Shown here: piece after piece, positions 1-8,989 of the stretch | Layout: each line of letters opens with the position of its first letter | Position numbering within the stretch: the stretch's first letter is position 1 | DNA from: Methylococcaceae bacterium | GTDB taxonomy: Bacteria > Pseudomonadota > Gammaproteobacteria > Methylococcales > Methylomonadaceae | Length of the DNA: 34,299 nucleotides | Direction of reading: 5' to 3' | Assembly: GCA_021736705.1 (NCBI GenBank) | Contig: JAIPFI010000011.1 | Coordinates: 1-34,299 of the forward strand | Made by a program: the position numbers and the translations under genes | Notes under the pieces: generated by a model | Seen by the model: only the letters and a program-made list of their open reading frames with translations | Database searches by the model: none | Told to the model about the DNA's origin: nothing

Positions 1-509
1 GCAATCGGCATATCATAATGAATGCCATGCAACTTAGCTTGTCCATGTATAGTTAATGGAGCTCTTCCCTGATCAGCACTTTCAATCACGGCACCCATTT
101 GACTTAAAGGATCAATAACTCGCTTCATCGGGCGACCTGATAAAGACTCATCACCAGTCAATACGGCATCAAATTTCTGTCCTGCTAATAAGCCGCAGAG
201 CAAACGCATCGAAGTACCAGAATTTCCTAGATACAAAGGCTCTTTAGGCGCTTGCAAACCATCTAAGCCAACACCATGAATAGTCACCTGACCATTAACA
301 GGCCCTTCAATTTTAACGCCCATTGCTTGAAAAGAGCGTAAGGTTGCTAAGGCATCTTCACCCTCTAAAAAACCAGAGACATGAGTAACGCCTTCAGCCA
401 AAGAGCCCAGCATAATAGAGCGATGAGAAATGGATTTATCACCCGGCACACGCGCTTCTCCGCGCACAAAACCGCCCGGCTGAACGGTAAAAGTAATCGA
501 TTGAGTCAT
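1..509 (-). CDS. aroA: 3-phosphoshikimate 1-carboxyvinyltransferase (EPSP synthase), N-terminal part
   Basis: Not in the ORF track because it runs off the window edge. Reading the minus strand from the ATG at 509 gives about 169 residues that I recognise as the start of EPSP synthase. This cytoplasmic shikimate-pathway enzyme joins shikimate-3-phosphate to phosphoenolpyruvate. The phosphate-binding motif GDKSISHR lies near residues 23-30, LGNSGTSMRLL near 94-104 and SGRPMKR near 124-130. The start lies one base after the tyrA stop, so the two are surely co-transcribed. The C-terminal three fifths are outside the window. Confidence is high from the motifs and the operon position. Confidence 0.95.
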   Translation of the reverse strand, partial: MTQSITFTVQPGGFVRGEARVPGDKSISHRSIMLGSLAEGVTHVSGFLEGEDALATLRSFQAMGVKIEGPVNGQVTIHGVGLDGLQAPKEPLYLGNSGTSMRLLCGLLAGQKFDAVLTGDESLSGRPMKRVIDPLSQMGAVIESADQGRAPLTIHGQAKLHGIHYDMPI

Positions 510-510
510 A

Positions 511-1383
511 TTATTGGTATTGATCTAAAAAACGTTGGCGCGCATTTCTGGCGTATGTGAAAGTATCGTACAATTCTTGAGTTTTATCCTGTTCAAGCAT
601 CTGATTAATACCTTGCAATTCAGCACATAGCTCTTGAATCAAAGGTATTATCTGCGCTTTATTAGCCATACAAATATCTAGCCACATAGTTGGATCGCTA
701 GATGCTATACGGGTAAAATCTTTAAAACCGCCTGCAGCATATTTAAAAATATCAACGGTTTCATCTTTTTTGCCTAATAAATCGACTAAAGAAAAAGCCA
801 AAATATGCGGTAAGTGACTGGTTGCGGCTAATACGGCATCATGCTGCTCTACACTCATCAGTGAAACATCGCAGCCAATTGCTTGCCAAAATTTTTCCGC
901 TACAAATAAAAAAGCACGATCTGTTTGCTCGTCAGGCGTTAAAATCACACGCCTATCTTGAAATAAATCATCTAAAGCCGCATCTACACCACTGTTTTCT
1001 GCCCCTGCAATCGGGTGCGCGGGAATAAAATTTGCGGGAATAAAGCCGAATACGTCATGCAACGCTGCAATGACATTACCTTTAGTGCTACCAGCATCCA
1101 TATACAGTGCTTTATCAGACCAATAAGGCGCTAACTGCTTAAAAATAGCAGGCATCGCTCCGACAGGCGTAGCAATCACGACACAATCTGCATCCATAAG
1201 CGCCTCAGCCAAATGAAAACTATAGCTATCAATCACCTTTAATTCTTTAGCACGCAATAGATTTGCACTGTCTTGCTCGCGACCATAAGCACTAATCTCT
1301 TTGCACAGATTATGCTTTCTTGCAGCACGCGCAATTGAGCCACCAATCAGCCCTACGCCAATAATGCAAAGCTTGTTAAACAT
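511..1383 (-). CDS. tyrA: Prephenate dehydrogenase
   Basis: A monofunctional TyrA of 290 residues that oxidatively decarboxylates prephenate to 4-hydroxyphenylpyruvate for tyrosine synthesis. An N-terminal Rossmann NAD(P) site GVGLIGGS is at about residues 10-17. The helical C-terminal domain carries SHLPHILAFSL, a conserved substrate-site histidine segment. There is no fused chorismate mutase, unlike the enterobacterial T-protein; here the mutase is fused to PheA instead. Its ATG overlaps the end of hisC by 8 bases and its stop is 1 base before aroA, so translation is likely coupled. The length is normal. Confidence 0.95.
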   Translation of the reverse strand: MFNKLCIIGVGLIGGSIARAARKHNLCKEISAYGREQDSANLLRAKELKVIDSYSFHLAEALMDADCVVIATPVGAMPAIFKQLAPYWSDKALYMDAGSTKGNVIAALHDVFGFIPANFIPAHPIAGAENSGVDAALDDLFQDRRVILTPDEQTDRAFLFVAEKFWQAIGCDVSLMSVEQHDAVLAATSHLPHILAFSLVDLLGKKDETVDIFKYAAGGFKDFTRIASSDPTMWLDICMANKAQIIPLIQELCAELQGINQMLEQDKTQELYDTFTYARNARQRFLDQYQ

Positions 1384-2479
1384 CAGCTAAAACAGCCTTC
1401 AAAGCACGAATAAAAAATTCATTTTGCGCTTGTGTGCCGATACTAATACGCAAATGATGAGGCATTTCATAGTTAGCGACAGGACGCACAATCACACCTT
1501 TATGCAATAGAGCCGTATTAATTGCACTCGCATCACGCTTTAAGTCAACCGAAATAAAATTACCTACCGACTCAATCCACGGCAATTCAAGTTCAGTAAA
1601 AGCCTCTTTTAATTGCTGCATTCCCGCATTATTAAGCGCAACAGTTTGCTGTAAATATTCAACATCAGTTAAAGCAACTTCTGCAGCTGCTAAGGCTAAA
1701 GCGTTATTATTAAACGGCTGACGTACACGATTAAGAATATCCGCCATTGCAGGACAAGATAAACTGTAGCCTATGCGCAAGCCTGCCAAACCATAGGCTT
1801 TAGAAAATGTGCGTGTAATCACTAGATTGGGATATTGTACTAACCAAGCAATTGAGCTGGGATAATCATCTTTAGAAACATATTCAAAATAAGCCTCATC
1901 CAAAACCACAATAACCTGCTCTGGCACAGCCGCCAGAAACATACTTAAAGCCTGCTCAGTCAAATAAGTTCCGGTGGGATTATTTGGGTTAGCAACAAAG
2001 ATTAAACGTGTTTTTTCAGTAATCGCTGCAAGCATCCCCGATAAATCATGGCCGTAATCAATCGCAGGTACTACCTTAGCTGTTGCTCCAGCGGCTTGCG
2101 TGACAATAGGATAAACAGCAAACGCATGTTGCGAAAAAATCACTTCTGAATCTGTAGTCAAAAAAGCCCGCGCTAATAATTCTAAAATTTCATTAGAACC
2201 ATTACCTAAAGTAATTTGATTACTGTTTAGCTTATATTTTTCAGATAATGCCGATTTTAAAGCAAAAGCATTGCCATCTGGATAAAGTGATAAATCTGCT
2301 AAATTGGCTTGTATGGCAGCAATCACTTTAGCACTAGGACCTAAAGGATTTTCATTGGAAGCTAGCTTAACAATTTCGGTCAACCCTAATTCCCGCTGTA
2401 ACTCAGAAACAGGCTTGCCGCCTTGGTAAGGAACTAATTTTTGTACGCCAGAAGTGGCTAATGCGCTGATGCTCTGCAT
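1376..2479 (-). CDS. hisC: Histidinol-phosphate/aromatic aminotransferase (HisC2-type)
   Basis: A PLP-dependent fold-type I aminotransferase. The ORF track starts at a GTG (2524), but the sequence that looks like the family begins at an ATG at 2479 (MQSISALATSGV), giving about 367 residues, so I use that start. The PLP lysine region is SKAYGLAGLRIGY, and NPNNPTGTY and the DEAYFEY motif are intact. Between pheA and tyrA such enzymes commonly transaminate phenylpyruvate and 4-hydroxyphenylpyruvate as well as, or instead of, histidinol phosphate. Which substrate dominates cannot be read from sequence. Its end overlaps tyrA by 8 bases. Confidence 0.9.
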   Translation of the reverse strand: MQSISALATSGVQKLVPYQGGKPVSELQRELGLTEIVKLASNENPLGPSAKVIAAIQANLADLSLYPDGNAFALKSALSEKYKLNSNQITLGNGSNEILELLARAFLTTDSEVIFSQHAFAVYPIVTQAAGATAKVVPAIDYGHDLSGMLAAITEKTRLIFVANPNNPTGTYLTEQALSMFLAAVPEQVIVVLDEAYFEYVSKDDYPSSIAWLVQYPNLVITRTFSKAYGLAGLRIGYSLSCPAMADILNRVRQPFNNNALALAAAEVALTDVEYLQQTVALNNAGMQQLKEAFTELELPWIESVGNFISVDLKRDASAINTALLHKGVIVRPVANYEMPHHLRISIGTQAQNEFFIRALKAVLADV

Positions 2480-2557
2480 ATATTTATCGGTATTGTTTTG
2501 AAAAAAGGATAGATAAAAATCCACCCTGGATATTCACTGTTATCAATGGATTTTAAG

Positions 2558-3643
2558 CTATAAAACAGCCTTAGGGTAAGAACCTAAAACCTTAATCATC
2601 GTGACATGAGACTGCAATTCATCTAAGGCCAAAACAACATTAGCATCAGATTGATGACCATCGATATCGATAAAAAACAGATAATCCCATAACCCCTGAC
2701 GCGATGGTCGAGATTCAATCTTAGTCAGACCAATATTATGCTTAGCAAAAGGCTCTAAAATGCTATACAAAGCCCCCGAGTGATTTTTTGTAGAAATCAA
2801 TAATGAGGTTTTATCTTTTCCTGTCGAATTAGCGCTCAACTTACCGACAATAACAAAGCGCGTAGTATTATCTAACTCGTCTTCAATATTAGCCGCTAAT
2901 AAGTTTATATTATAGATTTCAGCAGCCAATTCACCGGCAATTGCCGCCGCACCTTGTTGCGACGATGCGATTCTAGCAGCCTGGGCATTACTATTGACTT
3001 CCGTACAACGGACATTCGGTAAATTTTTTTCCAGCCACTTACGACACTGCGCTAAAGATTGCCGATGTGAAAAAACCTCAGTGATTTCACTTAAATCTAC
3101 AGCATTAGACAGTAGATTATGATTAATTCTAATCGCAACTTCACCGCAAATTTGCAAAGGAGACATCACAAAACGATCTAAAGTATGCGTCACCATACCT
3201 TCGGTGGAGTTTTCGATGGGCACCACGCCAAACTGACAATGGCCATTTTCTACTGCTTTGAAAATAGCGTCAATCGTAGGCACAGCCTCAGCCTTAACCG
3301 CCTGACCAAAATGTTTAAAGGCAGCTTGCTGGGTAAATGTGCCTTCTGGCCCTAAATAAGCCACTTGCAATGGTTTTTCTAAAGCCAAGCAAGCCGACAT
3401 TAACTCACGAAAAAATCGCGCCGCCGTATCATCACTTAATGGACCCGGATTTAATTCTTGAATACGCCTAAGCACTAACGCCTCTCGATCAGGACGATAA
3501 AAACAAGTCTCCTCACCTGCGGCTATCTTAGTTTTTGCAACTTCTTCAGCTAGCGCGGCGCGCTGGTTAATTAACTGCAATATCTCCTGATCAATTGCAT
3601 CAATCTGATCTCTTAATTCAGAAAGGGGGATTACGTTACTCAT
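2558..3643 (-). CDS. pheA: Bifunctional chorismate mutase/prephenate dehydratase (P-protein)
   Basis: The 361 residues fall into three parts. An AroQ chorismate mutase helix domain occupies about 1-90 (LRDQIDAIDQEILQLINQRA). A prephenate dehydratase domain follows from about 92 (VAYLGPEGTFTQQAA), ending with the catalytic TRF motif in NTTRFVIVG. A C-terminal ACT regulatory domain holds the ESRPSRQGLWDYLFF motif. It converts chorismate through prephenate to phenylpyruvate. The ACT ESRP motif is the known phenylalanine-binding signature, so allosteric feedback is expected. It lies 18 bases after serC and about 80 before the hisC start used here, in the same transcription unit. Confidence 0.95.
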   Translation of the reverse strand: MSNVIPLSELRDQIDAIDQEILQLINQRAALAEEVAKTKIAAGEETCFYRPDREALVLRRIQELNPGPLSDDTAARFFRELMSACLALEKPLQVAYLGPEGTFTQQAAFKHFGQAVKAEAVPTIDAIFKAVENGHCQFGVVPIENSTEGMVTHTLDRFVMSPLQICGEVAIRINHNLLSNAVDLSEITEVFSHRQSLAQCRKWLEKNLPNVRCTEVNSNAQAARIASSQQGAAAIAGELAAEIYNINLLAANIEDELDNTTRFVIVGKLSANSTGKDKTSLLISTKNHSGALYSILEPFAKHNIGLTKIESRPSRQGLWDYLFFIDIDGHQSDANVVLALDELQSHVTMIKVLGSYPKAVL

Positions 3644-3661
3644 AGCGTCAATAAAGTAATT

Positions 3662-4741
3662 TTAGTGAGTTCGTTCAAATTCAGCCATAAACTGAACTAA
3701 AGCCTCCACGCCTGATTCAGGCATGGCATTATAAAGACTCGCGCGCATTCCGCCTAATAAGCGGTGTCCTTTTAACGCCAAAAACCCCTGCTCTTGAGCC
3801 GCTTTAAGAAAAACAGACTCCAGTCCTTTGTCAGCAAGAATAAAAGGGACATTCATTCGCGATCTATCCGCAATAGCAACTGGATTGCTATACAAATCAG
3901 AACGATCTATAGCCGCATATAAGTTTTGTGCTTTGCGCTGATTGACCTGTTCGATACCTGCAATGCCGCCTTGTGCCTTTAACCATTGCAATACCAAGCC
4001 TACTAAATACCAACTGTAAGTTGCCGGGGTATTAAGCATTGATTCATGTTCAACTTGTTGCTGATAATTAAAAACATCAGGCAAACCCGATTGCGCTTTA
4101 CCGATTAAATCTTCTCGAACAATCACAACCGTTACACCAGCAGGCCCCATATTTTTCTGAGAACCAGCATAAATCAAACCAAATTTACTGACATCAATCT
4201 GGCGCGATAAAATATTAGACGACATATCAGCCACTAAAGGCAAATTTCCGACCTCTGGAACATTCGCGAATTCAAGGCCATGAATGGTTTCATTTGGCGT
4301 GTAATGCAAATAAGCCGCCTGTTGATCTATATTCCACGTCGAACTATTAGGAATCGCAGTGAAATTATTCGCTTCGGCACTGGCAGAAACGACAACATCA
4401 CAATAACTTTTAGCAACTTCAAGCGCTTTGCCAGACCATGCCCCCGTATTGACATAACAAGCTTTGGTTTTATCACCTAAGATATTCGCCGGAATAAATG
4501 AAAACTGCGCAGTAGCACCACCCTGTAAAAACAATAACTTGTAATTATCAGGAATTGCCATTAACTCTCTTAAGTCATTATGTAAAGTCTCAGCAATACC
4601 CATAAACTCAGCACCGCGATGACTCATTTCCATCACTGACATACCTGAGCCTTGCCAATCGAGCATTTCAGCTTGCGCTTGCTTTAATACAGACTCAGGC
4701 AGCATAGAAGGACCTGCACTAAAGTTATAAACTTTACTCAT
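3662..4741 (-). CDS. serC: Phosphoserine aminotransferase
   Basis: A PLP enzyme of serine synthesis (3-phosphohydroxypyruvate to phosphoserine) that also serves pyridoxine synthesis. The 359-residue protein starts with the family signature YNFSAGPSMLP. The PLP lysine sits in YAGSQKNMGPAGV, and the C-terminal GGMRASLYNAMP is typical. The start codon shares one base with the gyrA stop (TAATG), which points to translational coupling. The order gyrA-serC-pheA-hisC-tyrA-aroA matches that known from pseudomonads and related gammaproteobacteria. Confidence 0.96.
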   Translation of the reverse strand: MSKVYNFSAGPSMLPESVLKQAQAEMLDWQGSGMSVMEMSHRGAEFMGIAETLHNDLRELMAIPDNYKLLFLQGGATAQFSFIPANILGDKTKACYVNTGAWSGKALEVAKSYCDVVVSASAEANNFTAIPNSSTWNIDQQAAYLHYTPNETIHGLEFANVPEVGNLPLVADMSSNILSRQIDVSKFGLIYAGSQKNMGPAGVTVVIVREDLIGKAQSGLPDVFNYQQQVEHESMLNTPATYSWYLVGLVLQWLKAQGGIAGIEQVNQRKAQNLYAAIDRSDLYSNPVAIADRSRMNVPFILADKGLESVFLKAAQEQGFLALKGHRLLGGMRASLYNAMPESGVEALVQFMAEFERTH

Positions 4742-7395
4742 TACTCAGTCTCACCTGATTCATCATTCAGATCATTTAATTGCTGATCAATTGCATCTGC
4801 AACAGTGTCTAATTCTTGAATTTCTGTATCAATACTAGAAATATCCTGTTCTGACCCAACTTCATCATCTGCTAAACCATCAATTTTATCAACACCCACT
4901 AATTTTTCATTAGCGTCTAAACGAATGACTTTAACACCCTGAGTATTACGACCCACGATTGAAATCTCATTAACTCGGGTACGCACTAACACGCCGCCGT
5001 CAGTGATTAACATAATTTCATCATTCTCGGAAACCAAAACCGCACCGACAACATCGCCATTGCGTTCAGACGTTTGCATAGCAATCATGCCCTGTCCACC
5101 ACGTTTATGACGTGTAAATTCCTCTAATTTAGTGCGCTTACCATAACCATTTTCAGTCACGTTAAGTACTGTGCCTTCCGAAGACGTAATCATAGAAATA
5201 ATCTTTTGTCCCTCACCAAGGCGCATACCACGAACACCCGTTGCCGTGCGCCCCATTGAGCGAACATCGGTTTCACAAAAGCAGTTTGCTTTACCGTTAC
5301 TACTAAATAACAAGATATTCTGCTCGCCATCTGTTACAGCAACGCCAACCAAGCTGTCGCCCTCACGTAAATCAATAGCAATCTTGCCGTTTGATCTTTG
5401 GCGTTCGAATTCTTTTAACGGTGTCTTCTTAACGGTTCCGGCTTCAGTTGCCATAAACACAAATTGATTTTCACTAAATTCGCGTACCGTCAACATGGCA
5501 CTGATTTGCTCGTCTTTTTCTAAAGGCAATAAATTAATAAACGGTTTACCGCGCGAAGCACGGCTGGCAATCGGCAATTGATAAACTTTTAACCAGTACA
5601 CTTTTCCAGCTGAAGAAAAACACATAATTGTGTCATGTGTATTAGCAACGACTAATTTTTCCACAAAATCTTCTTCTTTGGTTGCCGTCGCCGATTTACC
5701 ACGACCACCACGACGCTGTGCCTGATAGTCTTCAAGGCGCTGCGTTTTTACATAGCCTTCATGCGACATGGTAACAACCACATCTTCTTCGGTAATAAAA
5801 TCTTCTTCAGATAAGCTTAGAAGGTCTCTAACAATTTCAGTACGACGTTCATCAGCATATTCTTCTTTAATAGCTTCCAATTCTTCACGAATCACTTCCA
5901 TTAAGCGGATTGCACTGCCTAAAATCTCCAAATAACCATCAATTAACTCTAATAATTGCTTGTATTCATTGACGATTTTTTCTTGCTCTAAACCCGTTAA
6001 GCGATGTAAACGTAAATCTAAAATTGCCGAAGCTTGCGCTTCAGAAAGACGATACTCAGAACCATGAATGCCAAAAATCAACTCCAAACCATCAGGTCTC
6101 GAACGACTTTCATCTGCATGTTCTAGTAAAGCAGCCACTAATCCAGCATCCCAAGTCCTAGATAAAAGCCCAACTTTAGCTTCCGCCGGATTTGCAGCCG
6201 CCTTAATTAAAGCAATCATCTCATCAATATTGGACATGGCTACAGCCAAACCTTCCAATACATGTGCGCGCTCACGGGCTTTGCGTAATAAATAAATAGT
6301 ACGACGCGTTACCACTTCGCGACGATGATTAACAAACGCATGCAGAATTTCTTTTAAATTCATACATTTTGGTCGGCCATCTAAAATGGCCACCATATTA
6401 ATACCAAACACCGTTTTCATCTGTGTTTGTTTATATAAGTTATTTAGAACAACTTCAGGTACTTCACCACGGCGTAGTTCAATAACCATACGCATACCGT
6501 CTTTATCAGACTCATCACGTAAACCTGAAATGCCTTCAATTTTAGTTTCTTTAACTAACTCAGCAATTTTCTCTAATAAACGCGCTTTATTCACCTGGTA
6601 AGGCAATTCAGTAACAATAATAGCTTGCCTGCTACCGTCTTTAAAATCTTCTACATGACTACGCGCACGAATATGCGCGCGCCCTCGACCCGTCATATAA
6701 GCATCATAAATCCCAGAAACCCCATTAATAATCCCTGCAGTTGGAAAATCAGGTCCTGGAATATATTCCATTAAATCTCTAATGCTAACATCTGGATTAT
6801 CAATCAATGCTAAACAAGCCCCAATAACTTCACCTAAATTATGTGGCGGAATATTAGTGGCCATACCCACAGCAATACCAGAAGAGCCATTGACCAATAA
6901 AGCAGGTACTCTTGCCGGCAAAACAACTGGCTCTGATTCTGAATCATCATAGTTAGACGCGAAATTGACTGTTTCCTTATCTAAATCAGCCAACATTTCA
7001 TGTGCAATTTTTGACATACGCACTTCGGTATAACGCATCGCGGCAGGCGAATCACCATCGACTGAACCAAAGTTTCCTTGACCATCAACCAACATATAAC
7101 GCAAAGAAAAAGGCTGCGCCATACGTACAATAGTATCGTAAACTGCGGTATCACCATGTGGATGATATTTACCGATCACGTCCCCGACGACACGAGCAGA
7201 TTTTTTATAAGGTTTATTCCAGTCATTACCCAATACACTCATCGCATATAAAACGCGGCGGTGAACTGGCTTTAAACCATCTCTAACATCAGGAAGTGCG
7301 CGCCCTACAATAACGCTCATCGCATAATCTAGGTACGACTTCTGCATCTCGTCTTCGATAGTAACTACGGTAATTTCTTTGGCAAATTCTGACAT
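4741..7395 (-). CDS. gyrA: DNA gyrase subunit A
   Basis: The 884-residue breakage-reunion subunit of the type II topoisomerase that introduces negative supercoils. The active tyrosine is Y122 (AAMRYTEV), and numbering matches E. coli exactly in this part. The quinolone-resistance region reads [10 protein letters not shown]: position 83 is Thr instead of the enterobacterial Ser, while Asp87 is kept. The GyrA box QRRGGRGK needed for DNA wrapping is present at the start of the beta-pinwheel C-terminal domain. The protein ends in an acidic tail (NDESGETE). It is the first gene of the operon and is preceded by a likely promoter. Confidence 0.98.
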   Translation of the reverse strand: MSEFAKEITVVTIEDEMQKSYLDYAMSVIVGRALPDVRDGLKPVHRRVLYAMSVLGNDWNKPYKKSARVVGDVIGKYHPHGDTAVYDTIVRMAQPFSLRYMLVDGQGNFGSVDGDSPAAMRYTEVRMSKIAHEMLADLDKETVNFASNYDDSESEPVVLPARVPALLVNGSSGIAVGMATNIPPHNLGEVIGACLALIDNPDVSIRDLMEYIPGPDFPTAGIINGVSGIYDAYMTGRGRAHIRARSHVEDFKDGSRQAIIVTELPYQVNKARLLEKIAELVKETKIEGISGLRDESDKDGMRMVIELRRGEVPEVVLNNLYKQTQMKTVFGINMVAILDGRPKCMNLKEILHAFVNHRREVVTRRTIYLLRKARERAHVLEGLAVAMSNIDEMIALIKAAANPAEAKVGLLSRTWDAGLVAALLEHADESRSRPDGLELIFGIHGSEYRLSEAQASAILDLRLHRLTGLEQEKIVNEYKQLLELIDGYLEILGSAIRLMEVIREELEAIKEEYADERRTEIVRDLLSLSEEDFITEEDVVVTMSHEGYVKTQRLEDYQAQRRGGRGKSATATKEEDFVEKLVVANTHDTIMCFSSAGKVYWLKVYQLPIASRASRGKPFINLLPLEKDEQISAMLTVREFSENQFVFMATEAGTVKKTPLKEFERQRSNGKIAIDLREGDSLVGVAVTDGEQNILLFSSNGKANCFCETDVRSMGRTATGVRGMRLGEGQKIISMITSSEGTVLNVTENGYGKRTKLEEFTRHKRGGQGMIAMQTSERNGDVVGAVLVSENDEIMLITDGGVLVRTRVNEISIVGRNTQGVKVIRLDANEKLVGVDKIDGLADDEVGSEQDISSIDTEIQELDTVADAIDQQLNDLNDESGETE

Positions 7396-7499
7396 TAGTC
7401 CATCTATATAAAAAAGCTGATAATTCGATTTATCGGCAAATGTTTCTTAAATAATCCAATCTTTTACAAGCAGATTAGCATGAATTGCAACAACCGCTC

Positions 7500-7505
7500 A
7501 TTATA
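7500..7505 (-). promoter_or_regulatory. Candidate -10 box of the gyrA promoter
   Basis: On the minus strand, the 139-base gap upstream of gyrA contains a perfect TATAAT hexamer about 105 bases before the gyrA ATG. No convincing -35 hexamer sits at 17 bases, so it may be a weak or activator-dependent promoter. Motif inspection only. Confidence 0.4.
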
Positions 7506-7534
7506 GCAAATTAAGTCGCCTTAGGAGCTTAAAA

Positions 7535-8413
7535 TTAATAAAACTTCTTTCCGGACACCAGCAGCTCAAAAAATTGCCTTACATCTTCTTGTGCTTGCAA
7601 TAACAAGGAGGAAAACTGCTTCTGATCTAAGCCAATTACAGATCTGCGTTCAAAAGGGATTGCTTCCCATAATTCGCCAACCGAATCTTGGTCATACACC
7701 AATGCTACACAGAAAATAGATGCTATATGCAGTATTTGGGCATCTAAGCGGTGAGCTAAAGCCAATTCAGGCGTTAATTGATAAGCAATCGCCTCATATA
7801 AAGAATCCGGCAAAGCCCAAGACTTGACTAATTCCCCCCCTACATCAGCAAAAGTAAACCCCATCATTTCTTGTTCAATAACAGGCACTAATTCTGCTTT
7901 ATAATCAGCCAACTTAAGTACTTTTGAAGATAAATCAGGAAGCTTCTGATACAGAACTAAGCTGCCAATATTATGCAATAATCCAGCTAAAAACAGGCGT
8001 TCCGCATGTAAAACTGAACTTTTCTTAGCAAGCAATTTAGCGATCACGCCGCACTGAACGCTTTGCATCCAAAAATCGGTCATATTCACAAGTTCGCTAG
8101 GTATGTTATTAAAAACATCGATTACAGAAGTGGCTAAAACTAAATTTTGTAAATCTTTAATACCAATAATAGCAACAGCTCTACTAATCGTATCAATGCG
8201 CGATTGAAAGCCATAAAAAGAACTATTGACCAACTTAAGCAAGCGCATACTCAGAGCTGGGTCTTTAGCAATAACCTGACCGATCTCAAGTGCTGTAAAC
8301 CTTGGGTCATTAACCATTTTTTCTATTTGATGATAAATATCCGGCAAAGAAAACAAAGTGATACTGCCCTGCACTAAAGATTCAGCAGTCAATGCTATCT
8401 TGCTATCCGTCAT
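7535..8413 (-). CDS. HDOD-domain signalling protein
   Basis: A single HDOD domain fills most of the 292 residues: LFSLPDIYHQIEKMVNDP, the IAKDPALSMRLLKLVNSSFYG segment near residues 48-70, and IGSLVLYQKLPD further on. HDOD domains are degenerate HD-phosphohydrolase-like modules that occur in bacterial signalling proteins and usually lack catalysis; I see no full HD metal site. There is no fused output domain, and the cellular role cannot be assigned. Its ATG overlaps the stop of the upstream transglycosylase (ATGA), so the two are translated together. Confidence 0.85.
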   Translation of the reverse strand: MTDSKIALTAESLVQGSITLFSLPDIYHQIEKMVNDPRFTALEIGQVIAKDPALSMRLLKLVNSSFYGFQSRIDTISRAVAIIGIKDLQNLVLATSVIDVFNNIPSELVNMTDFWMQSVQCGVIAKLLAKKSSVLHAERLFLAGLLHNIGSLVLYQKLPDLSSKVLKLADYKAELVPVIEQEMMGFTFADVGGELVKSWALPDSLYEAIAYQLTPELALAHRLDAQILHIASIFCVALVYDQDSVGELWEAIPFERRSVIGLDQKQFSSLLLQAQEDVRQFFELLVSGKKFY

Positions 8414-8985
8414 GATTTTTTATTATAAAGACTTAAAACTTGCTTTACATAGTTTTGCGTTTCAGGATACGGTGGAATTTGGTTGTGGTATTTTTTAACA
8501 GTATTTTCCCCTGCGTTATACGCAGCGATAGACAACTTCAAATTGCCATCAAATAAACCGATTAAATATTTTAGGTAGCGCGTCCCAGCAAAAATGTTTT
8601 GTGTAGGATCTTTACGGTCATCAGCTCCATATTGACGAGCTGTTTCAGGCATTAACTGCATCAAACCGACAGCACCCGCACTTGAAATTGCTTTCGCATC
8701 ATAAGCAGATTCAGATTGAATAACCGCATGCACCAAATTTGGGTCTAAACCATGCTTTTCTGCAGCAGCAGCAATGATAGATGTATATTGCTTTTTGTTT
8801 TTTTCTAAATGTTTAAAAGCTGCCACATAACCCTTAGGCTTGCTACGAATAATTCGTTTATAGCTTTTATTCGGTGGCTTATCGGTGTAATAAACACCGC
8901 CATCGGGGGCTGTATATTTATAAATATCTGCAGATACAGTAGTAACCCCCAATAATAACCCAAAAAAAACAAATAAAAGCTTCAT
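8410..8985 (-). CDS. Secreted lytic transglycosylase with DUF4124 and SLT domains
   Basis: The track ORF starts at 9036 inside the upstream gene. The ATG at 8985 gives a clear signal peptide (MKLLFVFFGLLLGVTTVSA), so about 191 residues are real. A short DUF4124-type segment follows (DIYKYTAPDGGVYYTDKPP). Then comes a Slt/MltE-like C-terminal domain with the catalytic Glu in QSESAYDAKAISS, followed by GAVGLMQLMP and AAYNAGE. It should cleave the peptidoglycan glycan strand in the periplasm. The start lies 4 bases after the MutS-like gene and the end overlaps the HDOD gene by 4 bases. Confidence 0.92.
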   Translation of the reverse strand: MKLLFVFFGLLLGVTTVSADIYKYTAPDGGVYYTDKPPNKSYKRIIRSKPKGYVAAFKHLEKNKKQYTSIIAAAAEKHGLDPNLVHAVIQSESAYDAKAISSAGAVGLMQLMPETARQYGADDRKDPTQNIFAGTRYLKYLIGLFDGNLKLSIAAYNAGENTVKKYHNQIPPYPETQNYVKQVLSLYNKKS

Positions 8986-8989
8986 TTTA

